Below are positions 37,001-44,646 of a stretch of 64,000 nucleotides of DNA, one piece after another. The notes under the pieces are model-generated. The model searched no databases. It was given only the letters and a program-made list of their open reading frames with translations, and was not told where the DNA came from. Made by a program: the position numbers and the translations under genes. Position 1 is the first letter of the stretch; the number at the start of each line of letters is the position of its first letter. This DNA comes from Neolewinella xylanilytica (GTDB lineage: Bacteria; Bacteroidota; Bacteroidia; Chitinophagales; Saprospiraceae): assembly GCF_002934605.1 (NCBI RefSeq), contig NZ_PTJC01000005.1, positions 1,426,001 to 1,490,000 on the forward strand, written 5' to 3'.

Positions 37001-37174
37001 CAGAATGGTTTCGGCGCTGGCTCCGGGGTAGCTGGCACTGACCGTGATGGTCGGCGGAGCGATGTCGGGATACTGGGTGATCGGCAACTGGCTGAGCCCC
37101 AGTAATCCGAGGATCACGATAATGATGGAGATCACCGTCGACAGTACCGGACGGTTGATGAAGGTTTCTAACAT
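34010..37174 (-). CDS. RND multidrug efflux pump, HAE-1 family (AcrB/MexB-like)
   Basis: 1054 residues starting 'MLETFINRPVLSTVISIIIV', the standard N-terminus. Key regions: 'GVEGMTYLTSTATNSGTASI', 'LFALVLAIGIVVDDAIVVVE' with the two TM4 aspartates used for proton transfer, 'NALTLSPALCALFL', and 'GLLAKNAILIVEFA' in TM10/11 with the key Lys. Twelve membrane helices and two large periplasmic loops are evident. The tail is Pro/Ala-rich ('PPTPPVPAPAPAPPAPA'), longer than in AcrB. It exports hydrophobic drugs, detergents or bile-like compounds, driven by protons. Adaptor upstream, OMF downstream. Confidence 0.97.
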   Translation of the reverse strand: MLETFINRPVLSTVISIIIVILGLLGLSQLPITQYPDIAPPTITVSASYPGASAETILESVIIPLEEQINGVEGMTYLTSTATNSGTASITVFFDQNVDQDIAAVNVQNRVSRANPLLPQAVVQTGVTVTKQQSSALMFISFLSRNPDYDDIFLNNYLKINVIPEIQRIDGVGDVNVFGSRDYAMRIWLQPDKLAAYNLIPSDVTAALQEQSLEAAAGALGDNNGEAFSYTIKYSGRFKTEEEYRDIIIKALGEGEYLRLGDVAEIELGAQSYVGTSSVSGNPAVNMGVYQIKGSNARDIITEIEARLAELTPNFPEGIEVNIPYNTNNFLNASIEKVVHTLIEAFILVFIVVFIFLQDFRSTLIPAIAVPVSIIGTFFFLNLFGYSINLLTLFALVLAIGIVVDDAIVVVEAVHAKIDEGENDPKRATLDAMHEISGAIISITLVMAAVFIPVTFVQGPTGVFYQQFGVTLIVAIIISAVNALTLSPALCALFLKGHEEGQGRNRFFRAFNRGFDATVRRYGRSVGFLYRHGWLTVLILLLAVAGIWWTSGQVRTGFVPDEDRGIVFANIELPAGSSIDRTHAVNMELADKLGRIPGVELASIVEGRSFLGGAGSNFGLGFIRLADWDEREADSLSMESITARMFAAAATIPEASIVFFAPPSVPGFGAAAGAEVNLLDRSGGSFSELDAVNQDFMARLTERPEILYAQSSFNTSYPQYELKLNAPLAKEMGVPISSIFSTLQGYIGSLFAADFSRFGKQYRVYIQSLPEDRAEVSDLGNMFVRTGNGEMAPITQFVSLERAYGPQFVSRFNLFNAAKVTAAPNPGYSSGDVIAAVQEVAATLPADYSTDFSGLTREEVNAGSQTTVIFLLSIVFVYFLLAAQYESYLIPFSVLLSLPLGVLGAYGTTQLMGLENNIYFQIALIMLLGLLAKNAILIVEFALQRRRHGESIIDAAIQGAESRLRPILMTSFAFILGLMPLVLASGVGAAGNRSIGTGAVGGLLVGTILGVFFIPVLFVFFQWIQEKISGPPTPPVPAPAPAPPAPAIVHPQDQ

Positions 37175-37195
37175 GGCTGGGGGTTGAAAGTCCGC

Positions 37196-38320
37196 CTAGC
37201 GGAAAACGGTAGGTAAAGGCTGGGCGATCGTATCAAAAGCTACCGGAACGGGCTGAATGCGGGCGCCTCCCCGCAGTTTGTTGACGCCGGTGGCAACGAT
37301 CCGGTCGCCGGCGCTCAGGCCCGAGGCCACCACGTAGAGGTTGTCTACCTGCGTCAAAATTTCCAGGGGCGCGGCCAGGGTGGTGCTGTCGGGTTGGACG
37401 CGTAATACGTAGGTCGTACCCTGCTGGTCGAAGGTGGCCGTCTGGGGGACCACTATGGCGTCCGTATAGGTTTGGGGAATGCGGATGGTACCGCTGTTGC
37501 CGTCGTTGAGCAGTCGGGCGGGGTTGTCGAAGACGGCGCGCACCTGGATGGTGCCGGTCTGTGCATTCACGCGGGAGATGACGGCTTCCACGCGGCCCTC
37601 CTGCTCGTACAGGGTGCCGTTGCTGAGTTCCAGTTGCACCTTCGGTAGGTCCTTGATCTTTTCCTCGATCGTTTCTCCCTCGGCGGCCTGCATGAAATCG
37701 AGGTATTGCCGCTCCGTAACGGAGAAGTAGGCGTATACCCGGCTGATGTCGGAAACGGTGGTCAGGGGCTCCGTACCGCTGGGGCTTACCAGGGCGCCGG
37801 TGCGCAGGCCGATGCGGCCCAGGAAGCCGTCGATCGGGCTGGTGATGCGGCCGTAGTTAATATTGGCGGCTACGCCGTCCAACCCGCTCTGGGCCTGCTG
37901 AAGGCGGGCCCGGGCGGTTTCGAGTTGTACCTCGCTGATGATGTTCTTCGCTACCAGTGGCTCCAACTTACTCACCTCCACCTGGGCGGCGTTGACGTTG
38001 GCTTTGGCGGCGGCTTCCTCCTGGTTTAGGGCCTGGGTTTCCAGCCGGAAGAGCAACTGGCCCTTGCGGACGTGGTCGCCTTCGTCAACGAGCACGTCGG
38101 TGATGTAACCGGGAATCTTGGCACGTACCTCGCTGGTGACGACGCCGGTAATGCGGGCGGGATAGCTGTTGTAAGCGACTACGGTCCGCGTCGGGACGGT
38201 GGTCACCGAAACCCGGGCCGCTTCGGTCGCGCCGGCCGCCTGCGGTTCCGAGCCCTCGGCGCAGGAACCGATCGAGAGACCCAGCCAAACAAGGATGGAG
38301 AACAGAAATACAGTTTTCAT
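37196..38320 (-). CDS. RND efflux periplasmic adaptor (AcrA/MexA-like lipoprotein)
   Basis: 374 residues. Lipobox SIGSC (Cys20). Membrane-fusion protein order: barrel-sandwich half 'VRAKIPGYITDVLVDEGDHV', then 'KGQLLFRLETQALNQ', a coiled-coil hairpin (about 100-160), the second lipoyl half 'ITSPIDGFLGRIGLRTGALV', and a beta-barrel with 'NGTLYEQEGRVEAVISRVNA'. It bridges the pump to the outer-membrane factor. It is the first gene of the operon, 21 bases before the pump. No TetR or MarR regulator is adjacent; the divergent gene encodes a RidA-like protein. Confidence 0.95.
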   Translation of the reverse strand: MKTVFLFSILVWLGLSIGSCAEGSEPQAAGATEAARVSVTTVPTRTVVAYNSYPARITGVVTSEVRAKIPGYITDVLVDEGDHVRKGQLLFRLETQALNQEEAAAKANVNAAQVEVSKLEPLVAKNIISEVQLETARARLQQAQSGLDGVAANINYGRITSPIDGFLGRIGLRTGALVSPSGTEPLTTVSDISRVYAYFSVTERQYLDFMQAAEGETIEEKIKDLPKVQLELSNGTLYEQEGRVEAVISRVNAQTGTIQVRAVFDNPARLLNDGNSGTIRIPQTYTDAIVVPQTATFDQQGTTYVLRVQPDSTTLAAPLEILTQVDNLYVVASGLSAGDRIVATGVNKLRGGARIQPVPVAFDTIAQPLPTVFR

Positions 38321-38580
38321 AGGCTATGGAGTACGCCCGTTCGGAAGAAAGCGAAAACCGACAGGCGATGGGGGGTATGGGGCACACGGCAGAAGCCGTT
38401 CGAAATGGCAATGAGCGCTAACAAGAAGCACCCCCGATAGTTGGGGAGAAGATCGGTGAAATCACTTTTTTCCCAATCTTAGTTCCTTTTTTACACTATC
38501 CTATTAGCGATTCGGTCGTCGGTAGGTACGCCGGACTTAGATAGGGGGGGAGATTACGACTGGGCGACGTAAGTTGTACC
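38321..38580. promoter_or_regulatory. Divergent promoter region, efflux operon and ridA-like gene
   Basis: 260 bases, AT-richer near 38460-38510. No convincing -33/-7 pair or palindromic operator was found on either strand. Confidence 0.35.
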
Positions 38581-39132
38581 ATGCTTCGAACGACGATCTA
38601 TTTTCTCCTTGGCATTAGCCTGTGCACCTGCGCTCCGGCGCAACGAAACGCCCAGGCCGAAGTTGCACTCTACGACTACGACGTAGAGGAACGGCTCCGG
38701 GAACTGGACATCGATCCGCCCGCCCCCTCCGCACCGATCGCTAATTACGTAAACGCCGTACGCGCCGGCAACCTGCTTTTCCTGGCGGGGAAGGGGCCGC
38801 AAACGGAGGCCGGTTACGTGACCGGAAAAGTGGGGGCGGACCTGAGCGTCGAGGAAGGCTACGCCGCCGCACGGCTCGTCGGCATCACCCAGCTCGGCGT
38901 CCTGCGGCAGGAATTGGGCGACCTGAACCGGGTCGTACGGATCGTCAAGGTGACCGGCATGGTGAACGCCACCGGCGATTTCACCCAGCACCCGGAAGTG
39001 ATCAATGGCTTCAGCGACCTGATGGTGGAAGTCTTCGGCGAGCGGGGGAAACACGCCCGTGCGGCCGTTGGGATGGGCTCCTTGCCCCGGAATATGGCCT
39101 GCGAGATCGAGTTGGTAGTGGAAGTCCGCTAG
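38581..39132 (+). CDS. Secreted RidA/YjgF-family lipoprotein
   Basis: 183 residues. The N-terminus 'MLRTTIYFLLGISLCTCAPA' is a signal peptide with a lipobox (Cys15 or Cys17), unusual because most RidA proteins are cytoplasmic. The RidA domain spans about 50-183 with 'NYVNAVRAGNLLFLAGKGPQ', 'EEGYAAARLVGITQLGVL', 'VKVTGMVNATGDFTQHPEVI' and 'GKHARAAVGMGSLPRNMACE', where Arg and Glu fit the usual site of the RidA_like clade. RidA enzymes hydrolyse reactive enamines or imines; extracytoplasmic versions are uncharacterised. The lipobox codons coincide with a copy of the dispersed family A element. Divergent from the efflux operon. Confidence 0.85.
   Translation: MLRTTIYFLLGISLCTCAPAQRNAQAEVALYDYDVEERLRELDIDPPAPSAPIANYVNAVRAGNLLFLAGKGPQTEAGYVTGKVGADLSVEEGYAAARLVGITQLGVLRQELGDLNRVVRIVKVTGMVNATGDFTQHPEVINGFSDLMVEVFGERGKHARAAVGMGSLPRNMACEIELVVEVR
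38623..38643 (-). repeat. Dispersed GC-rich element inside a coding sequence (family A)
   Basis: On the minus strand this is TGCGCCGGAGCGCAGGTGCA preceded by one T, a 21-base perfect match to 1825-1845. On the coding strand it encodes Cys-Thr-Cys-Ala-Pro-Ala-Gln, the lipobox and first mature residues of the RidA-like lipoprotein. Confidence 0.7.
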
Positions 39133-39277
39133 CTGAAATCCCAGCGCCTGCGGTGAGATGGCTGTCGTTGTACTTCCCGGTTGTTCTTCTGGATTACAGC
39201 CGACGGGTATCCTTTGGCACTCGGAGGGTCGGGCGGTGCATAAGACAGCGTCAACCGCCGTTGCACGCTAAAAACGG

Positions 39278-39982
39278 CTACTCGGTAACGATGAGTATGC
39301 GGGCCGGCAGGATCTGGCGGGCGGAGTGGACGCGGACCAGGTAACTACCGGCGGCTAACCGATTGGGAAAGTCGATCCGGGCGGGGCCGGCTTCCGGATG
39401 GATCGTTTGGCGGAATAGCAGTTGCCTTCCCGTAGCATCGATTATTTCCACATTGAATCCCTGGCCGGCATATGCACCGGGCAACGCCAGGTGGAGGCTG
39501 CTGCCCGCGTTCGGATTGGGGTAAATGTCCACCGTGGCGGAGGTTGCCGAAAGCTGTACCGTAACCACGTCCGAATACCGAAAACGGCCGTCGGTATCTT
39601 CCATCAGCAAGCGGTAGTATGATTTGGCTTCGGGCGACCGGGAGTCACGGAAGGTATAGTGCAGTTCACGGTCCACTGAGTTACCGGCCGCTGCTACCGT
39701 CCCAATGGGGGTGAACGAGCGTCCATCGGGCGATCGCTCCACGGTGAACTGCCTGGTTTGCCGTTCGTTGGCGGTTCGCCAATTCAGCCGGACGAAGGCG
39801 CCTTCCGGCCGGGCCGAGAAATCCAGGAGGTCCAGGGGAGCAACGGCGCTCGATGCGCTGGCTACGATGGCCCCGTCACCGCCGCCGCCGCGGTACTGCG
39901 CTGACAGCAGGAAAGAAGCACAAAGGCCGGCCATAAGGAAAGGAACCCGTAAAAATGGGAAAAGACGGGGAATACGTTGCAT
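39278..39982 (-). CDS. Small secreted protein with T9SS sorting domain
   Basis: 234 residues with signal peptide ('FLMAGLCASFLLSAQ'). A glycine-rich stretch follows, then a single fibronectin-like domain ('LDLLDFSARPEGAFVRLNWR', 'RQFTVERSPDGRSFTPIGTV', 'YYRLLMEDTDGRFRYSDVVT'), and a T9SS type A domain ('IYPNPNAGSSLHLALPG...LAAGSYLVRV'). There is no catalytic domain, so it may be a surface adhesin or a minimal cargo protein. It lies 25 bases downstream of the SUMF1-type gene on the same strand and is probably co-transcribed. Confidence 0.82.
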   Translation of the reverse strand: MQRIPRLFPFLRVPFLMAGLCASFLLSAQYRGGGGDGAIVASASSAVAPLDLLDFSARPEGAFVRLNWRTANERQTRQFTVERSPDGRSFTPIGTVAAAGNSVDRELHYTFRDSRSPEAKSYYRLLMEDTDGRFRYSDVVTVQLSATSATVDIYPNPNAGSSLHLALPGAYAGQGFNVEIIDATGRQLLFRQTIHPEAGPARIDFPNRLAAGSYLVRVHSARQILPARILIVTE

Positions 39983-40007
39983 GGGAGGGTTGCTTTAGGC
40001 TATAAGG

Positions 40008-41507
40008 TTACAGGCCACGGACGCCGCGCCACTGTAGCCAGTAGTACCGGGAGGCATTGTTCGAGGTGACGACTTTGGAGTAGGAGCGATCGGATATGCG
40101 CATGAGGCCCTGGGCGTTGTCACTACGTCCGCCCCGGATGCCGACCCCGTCAACGTCCGTCGGCCAGGTTGGTACGTTAGCAAAACCATCCGCGCTGAGG
40201 CTACCGTCGCCGTGGGTATTCGTGAAGGCGCGGCCGGTGTCGTCCACGATGGTGACGACCCCTTCCCACTGGTTGCCGGAAAGTTCCATGTTGCCGTAGT
40301 AGCCCGCACCGGCCGACACGCGGTCGGAAGCGGAAATCTCGGACACACTGCCGGCGTACACCCCGCAGCGGAGCGGACCCTTTTCTGCCCGGTCGGAGGG
40401 GTTGGTATCCAGGTACGTTGCATTGCCGTTAACCCCGAGCTTGGTTAGTGTATAAGCGGCCACCTTCTCATTTGGCAAACCGAAGTTCAGGATGGCGTAG
40501 CGCGCGTTCGCTACGTTGGGATTGCCCCAGGCGAATTCATCCCCCATCGGATAGAGGGGCCCGCGGGCGGCCTTTTCGAACTCCAGTTCCGTAAGCGGCC
40601 GCAGGCCCGACCAGTCGAAGTAGGCCATCATATCCAGCATGGAGGTGTAACCGGCCGCGGTTTCGGGCAGGGTCGTGTAGGCGTCGGCGCCTGAGGCCGG
40701 ATCGTACACCACGCCGTTGTGGAAGTGTTCGGTGTCCGAATCCTTGCCATCAGCGGCAGTCACGTCGTGAAGCAGGCGATGGGCCGGCGAGAGCGTATTA
40801 AAGAAGTCGACCCACTGCTGCTGGGAGGTTTCGTACTTCATCAGGTAGAAGGCATCGTAGCCGTTGGGGTAGTCCGCCGGTATCGGGCCGCCGAAATCCG
40901 CCCCGCGATTCCCCACATCCGTGTACCATAACCGGTTGCCTTTGCTGCTCACGATGATTTCACCCGCGTTCCTGACGTGGTAGGGTTTGCCGTTGTTGGC
41001 TTGGTAGAATTCATCTACCTCGCTGCCGTTTGTCAGGCCGGTGCCCAGGTAAAAGGCGCCGGCGGGAACGTAGGTCATTTCGATGGCAAATACCCTGATC
41101 TCTATGTCCGTACTCCACGCGATGGCATCTACGCCAAGGTCCCACCCCAGTTCGATTCCGGGATAGTCGGCCGGTCCGGTCATCTCCCCGGAGGCGTACA
41201 CCATGACACCTACGTCGTCGAATACGTCCACGCTGGCACCGCTGGGGATAGCCGTCGCGGCGGAGAAACGAACGTGCCGCCACTCGCCTCCTCCCACCCG
41301 GTATTTGGCGAAAACCCAGGCCGCATCGTAGTTGCCGGGAGCGGTAGTGACCCGCCAGGAATTTTCCCACCGGAGGTCGAATTTTACCGTAGCGAACCCG
41401 GGATCGCCGAGATTGTCATAGACGGCCAGGTTATCCACGAAGATGTTGTTGGCGGAAAGCGTAATGGTGTACCACCAAAGGACGAAGAGGCAAAACGGGC
41501 GTTTCAT
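40008..41507 (-). CDS. Secreted SUMF1/FGE-fold protein
   Basis: 499 residues from ATG 41507, where the signal peptide 'MKRPFCLFVLWWYTITLSAN' begins; the frame is open upstream. Residues about 22-165 are a beta-rich N-terminal domain shared with Bacteroidota 'formylglycine-generating enzyme' proteins. The SUMF1 domain follows: 'MTYVPAGAFYLGTGLTNGSE', 'YDAFYLMKYETSQQQWVDFF', 'LRPLTELEFEKAARGP' and 'MELSGNQWEGVVTI', ending 'YYWLQWRGVRGL'. The cysteine pair of true formylglycine-generating enzymes, expected after the RGG strand, is absent ('GIRGGRSDNAQGLMRI'), so it is probably structural or binding. It precedes a small T9SS protein. Confidence 0.82.
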   Translation of the reverse strand: MKRPFCLFVLWWYTITLSANNIFVDNLAVYDNLGDPGFATVKFDLRWENSWRVTTAPGNYDAAWVFAKYRVGGGEWRHVRFSAATAIPSGASVDVFDDVGVMVYASGEMTGPADYPGIELGWDLGVDAIAWSTDIEIRVFAIEMTYVPAGAFYLGTGLTNGSEVDEFYQANNGKPYHVRNAGEIIVSSKGNRLWYTDVGNRGADFGGPIPADYPNGYDAFYLMKYETSQQQWVDFFNTLSPAHRLLHDVTAADGKDSDTEHFHNGVVYDPASGADAYTTLPETAAGYTSMLDMMAYFDWSGLRPLTELEFEKAARGPLYPMGDEFAWGNPNVANARYAILNFGLPNEKVAAYTLTKLGVNGNATYLDTNPSDRAEKGPLRCGVYAGSVSEISASDRVSAGAGYYGNMELSGNQWEGVVTIVDDTGRAFTNTHGDGSLSADGFANVPTWPTDVDGVGIRGGRSDNAQGLMRISDRSYSKVVTSNNASRYYWLQWRGVRGL

Positions 41508-41768
41508 GAATGCGTGGGTTTTGGCGTTTGGCATGACGTAGGCTACCCGAACGAGGTACGTTCGAGGGCCGGGAGCAGCAGTAAAGGAGATCATTACGGA
41601 TAGTCAAGTGCGTCAAATGACACCCTTGAGTTACCAAAAGCGCTGAAAGTCAGACACACTAGGCGTGCCGCAGGATCAGGTAGATTAAAAAATCAATAAT
41701 GCGTTCCTAGAACCGCATCGGCGGAGTAAATATTATTACCCCCTGCATATTTGGAAATTAATAATCTA

Positions 41769-42974
41769 TTACTGACCCGTTAGTTGCCGTACTTCGCTGT
41801 TTTCCACCGGCACGCCGAGCGATTCCAGGAGGCTACGGTAGCGCAAGGCCGCCGCATCCGCCAGTTCGGGGGAGGCAAAGTCCTCGCCCGTAGTAATGAC
41901 GGAGGCTTCCGGGTCACCCCGTTCCAGGCAGGCGGCGGGTAGGACGTCGTGACCGCGCAGGCCGGCGGCCAGCAATTGGGTGAGCCGGACCTGCACCTCA
42001 TCGGGAGTAAACTCACCGTCCACGACCACGAAGGTGGGCCGGTTCGGGTGAACCGGGGGGCAAATGTCAAGTGCGGCGGGCGCGGGAGCAACGGGGTCAC
42101 GGTCCGAAACACGATCGAAGTCGGCAGTCTCTCCGTCGATATCGACCCCTTCCGGCGTGGAGGCGGCGGGAGGGGGTGCCGGCTCGGTCGTTTTACCAGG
42201 CTCCCCTTCGTAGACGAGCAGGATGAGGCCGGCGGTGATGACCAGCAACACCAGGAAGTAGAGCAATCGCCGCCGGTTCTGCCGGCGTTCGGGTGGGGTA
42301 GGACCGTAATTGGGATGATGATCGATGGTGGCCAGTATTTCGGACCTGCGGCCGTAGCGGCTCAGGTAATCATTAAAGGTATGGCGGGGCCGCGGTATTT
42401 CCGGAAAGGTGAGCCGGCCCCGGTCGTCAACCAGGATCAGTCCTACGCCGTTTTTCCGGCATTGTTTGCGCAACACGGTAAGGCTGCCGGCATCCGGAAA
42501 CGTCTGCTTTCCCATCGCGAGCCAGCTTTCGTTGGCCGGATATTGGGCTAACTGACGGATAGCGGGTACGGCGCGCAGCAGTCGGACGCTTACCCGCCCG
42601 ATCGCCCAAAACAGCAGAGCCCCGGCTCCGGCAAAGAGCGCCAACAGGTAGGGGCCGTCCAGCTGACGCCGGTAGCCCGCGTAGGCGATACCTGCCGCCA
42701 GCGTTACCGTTACCAGCAGCCGGAGCAACCGGCCCGCGCCGCCACCCTGCGGTTTACGCAGTCGCAGCTGCCGTATCGTCGACCGGCTCTTGGCTTCCAC
42801 GACCACTACGTACGGGCGTTTAGGCGCGCGCATGAAGGCCAACAGCACATCGGCCCGCTTCAGGTTGGTGTAGGCTTCGGTGCTGACGTAAGCGGTGCGA
42901 CGGCGGTAATATTCCTTGTTCAACTTCTCAGCCACGGACTGCTGAATGAAGCGTTCCGTTAACGGCTTCCCCAT
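41769..42974 (-). CDS. Membrane protein with PD-(D/E)XK nuclease-like domain and periplasmic C-terminal domain
   Basis: 401 residues. The N-terminal 75 residues resemble a PD-(D/E)XK restriction-like core: 'TNLKRADVLLAFMR' gives Asp42, and 'PYVVVVEAKSRST' gives Glu60-x-Lys62 on the next strand. Two membrane helices follow (about 84-101 and 107-127), then a cytoplasmic segment ('NGVGLILVDDRGRLTF'), a third helix (237-254) after a strongly basic stretch, and a Pro/Asp-rich linker. The last about 110 residues ('TFVVVDGEFTPDEVQVRLTQ', 'EASVITTGEDFASPELAD') resemble a SPOR-type domain. The charge pattern puts the nuclease-like part inside and the C-terminus outside. Divergent from comM, 94 bases apart. 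Function unknown. Confidence 0.72.
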   Translation of the reverse strand: MGKPLTERFIQQSVAEKLNKEYYRRRTAYVSTEAYTNLKRADVLLAFMRAPKRPYVVVVEAKSRSTIRQLRLRKPQGGGAGRLLRLLVTVTLAAGIAYAGYRRQLDGPYLLALFAGAGALLFWAIGRVSVRLLRAVPAIRQLAQYPANESWLAMGKQTFPDAGSLTVLRKQCRKNGVGLILVDDRGRLTFPEIPRPRHTFNDYLSRYGRRSEILATIDHHPNYGPTPPERRQNRRRLLYFLVLLVITAGLILLVYEGEPGKTTEPAPPPAASTPEGVDIDGETADFDRVSDRDPVAPAPAALDICPPVHPNRPTFVVVDGEFTPDEVQVRLTQLLAAGLRGHDVLPAACLERGDPEASVITTGEDFASPELADAAALRYRSLLESLGVPVENSEVRQLTGQ

Positions 42975-43068
42975 GCACGAAATTAAATAAATTGTGGGTT
43001 ATTTATAATTAACGATAAAATTTGTGTTATAATTGTAGCCGGATGGTAGGCGCTGCAACACGTAGCGC
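42975..43068. promoter_or_regulatory. AT-rich divergent promoter between nuclease-like gene and comM
   Basis: A sharp drop in GC content. TTATAATT occurs at 43003-43010 and again at 43027-43034, 24 bases apart. The repeats may be paired regulator sites or -7/-10 type elements. No exact TAnnTTTG was found. Confidence 0.45.
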
Positions 43069-44628
43069 ATGCTGATTAAAACTTTTGCAAGTGCGGTCCA
43101 GGGAGTGGATGCACAGTCGATTATCGTGGAGGTGAACGCCGGAGGCCCCGTACCGGAAAACAAGCCCTGGTACAACGTGATCGGCTTGCCCGACAACGCG
43201 ATACGGGAGGGTAGTTACCGGGTGGAAACGGCCCTGCGTAACAGTGGCTACCGAAATCTTCGGCTGCGTACCGTGATCAACCTCGCCCCGGCGGACGTAC
43301 GCAAAGAAGGAGCGGCTTACGACCTGCCCATCGCGGTGGCCTACCTGCGGGCTACTTCCCAGATCACCACCGCCAATGTTACCGACTACCTGATGATGGG
43401 GGAGCTCTCGCTGGGCGGTCAGGTACGGCCCATCAAGGGTGCCCTGCCCATCGCCATCAAGGCCCGCCAGCTCGGCTACAAAGGCATGCTGCTGCCCCAG
43501 GAAAATGCCCGGGAGGCGGCTATCGTCGACGGTATCGAGGTCTACGGCGTGACCACCTTGCGGGAAGCGGCGGAATTCATTTCCGGTCAGCAGCCACTGG
43601 AGCCAACCCAGGTAGATACCCGGGCGGAGTTTTTCCGCGATCGGATGTCCTTCGACGTCGACTTCAGCGACGTTCGCGGCCAGGAGAATATCAAGCGGGC
43701 CCTCACCATTGCCGCCGCCGGGGGGCACAACGTCATCCTGGTCGGTCCGCCCGGCGCGGGGAAGACCATGTTGGCCCGCCGGTTGCCGACCATCCTGCCG
43801 CCCATCAGTTTGCGGGAAGCACTCGAAACCACGAAAATCCATTCGGTTGCCGGGATCCTCCCGAAGCAGGCCGCGTTGATCACCAACCGGCCGTTTCGGG
43901 CCCCGCACCATACCATTAGCGACGTAGCACTGGTGGGTGGAGGGAGCTTTCCCTGCCCGGGCGAAATTAGCTTGTCGCACAATGGCGTGCTGTTCCTCGA
44001 CGAATTACCCGAATTCAAACGAAGCGCGCTGGAAGTCATGCGGCAGCCCATGGAGGAACGGCGCATCGTCATCAGCCGGGCCCGGATCACGGTTGAATTT
44101 CCCTCCAGTTTCATGCTGATTGCCAGTATGAATCCCTGCCCCTGTGGGTACTTCAACCACCCCGACAAGGAATGCAACTGCGGCCCCGGCGTAGTCAAAC
44201 GGTACCTGAACCGCATCAGTGGGCCGCTGCTGGACCGGATCGACCTACACGTGGAGGTGACCCCCGTCCCCCTCAAGGAGCTGACCTCCAGGCCGACCCG
44301 TCCAACGGAAAAGAGCGAAGCCATCGCTCGGCGCGTACAGGCCGCCCGGAGTATTCAGGAGCAGCGGTTCGCCGACCACCGGGGCGTGTACTGCAACGCC
44401 CAGATGCCGAGCCGGTTGGTACGGGAACACTGTCGGCCCGGAACCGCGGGCGGCAAACTGCTACAGACGGCCATGGAAAAATTACAACTCAGCGCGAGGG
44501 CCTACGATCGCATTCTGAAGGTGGCCCGTACCGTGGCCGATCTGGAGGGGGAGGCGGACATTAGTCCGGCCCACCTGGCCGAGGCCATTAATTTCCGTAG
44601 CCTGGATCGCGGCTCGTGGGGGGAATAG
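43069..44628 (+). CDS. comM: ComM/YifB-family Mg-chelatase-like AAA+ ATPase
   Basis: 519 residues. The N-terminal Lon-protease-like domain ('[20 protein letters not shown]', '[16 protein letters not shown]') is typical of the family. The AAA+ core has Walker [10 protein letters not shown] (225-233), '[15 protein letters not shown]', '[12 protein letters not shown]' (Walker B), and '[17 protein letters not shown]' with a zinc-ribbon-like Cys cluster. The C-terminal '[20 protein letters not shown]' domain closes it. ComM is a hexameric helicase that promotes branch migration during integration of DNA taken up by natural transformation. It is divergent from the nuclease-like membrane gene. Confidence 0.95.
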   Translation: MLIKTFASAVQGVDAQSIIVEVNAGGPVPENKPWYNVIGLPDNAIREGSYRVETALRNSGYRNLRLRTVINLAPADVRKEGAAYDLPIAVAYLRATSQITTANVTDYLMMGELSLGGQVRPIKGALPIAIKARQLGYKGMLLPQENAREAAIVDGIEVYGVTTLREAAEFISGQQPLEPTQVDTRAEFFRDRMSFDVDFSDVRGQENIKRALTIAAAGGHNVILVGPPGAGKTMLARRLPTILPPISLREALETTKIHSVAGILPKQAALITNRPFRAPHHTISDVALVGGGSFPCPGEISLSHNGVLFLDELPEFKRSALEVMRQPMEERRIVISRARITVEFPSSFMLIASMNPCPCGYFNHPDKECNCGPGVVKRYLNRISGPLLDRIDLHVEVTPVPLKELTSRPTRPTEKSEAIARRVQAARSIQEQRFADHRGVYCNAQMPSRLVREHCRPGTAGGKLLQTAMEKLQLSARAYDRILKVARTVADLEGEADISPAHLAEAINFRSLDRGSWGE

Positions 44629-44646
44629 TCGTAACCGGGCGTACCG

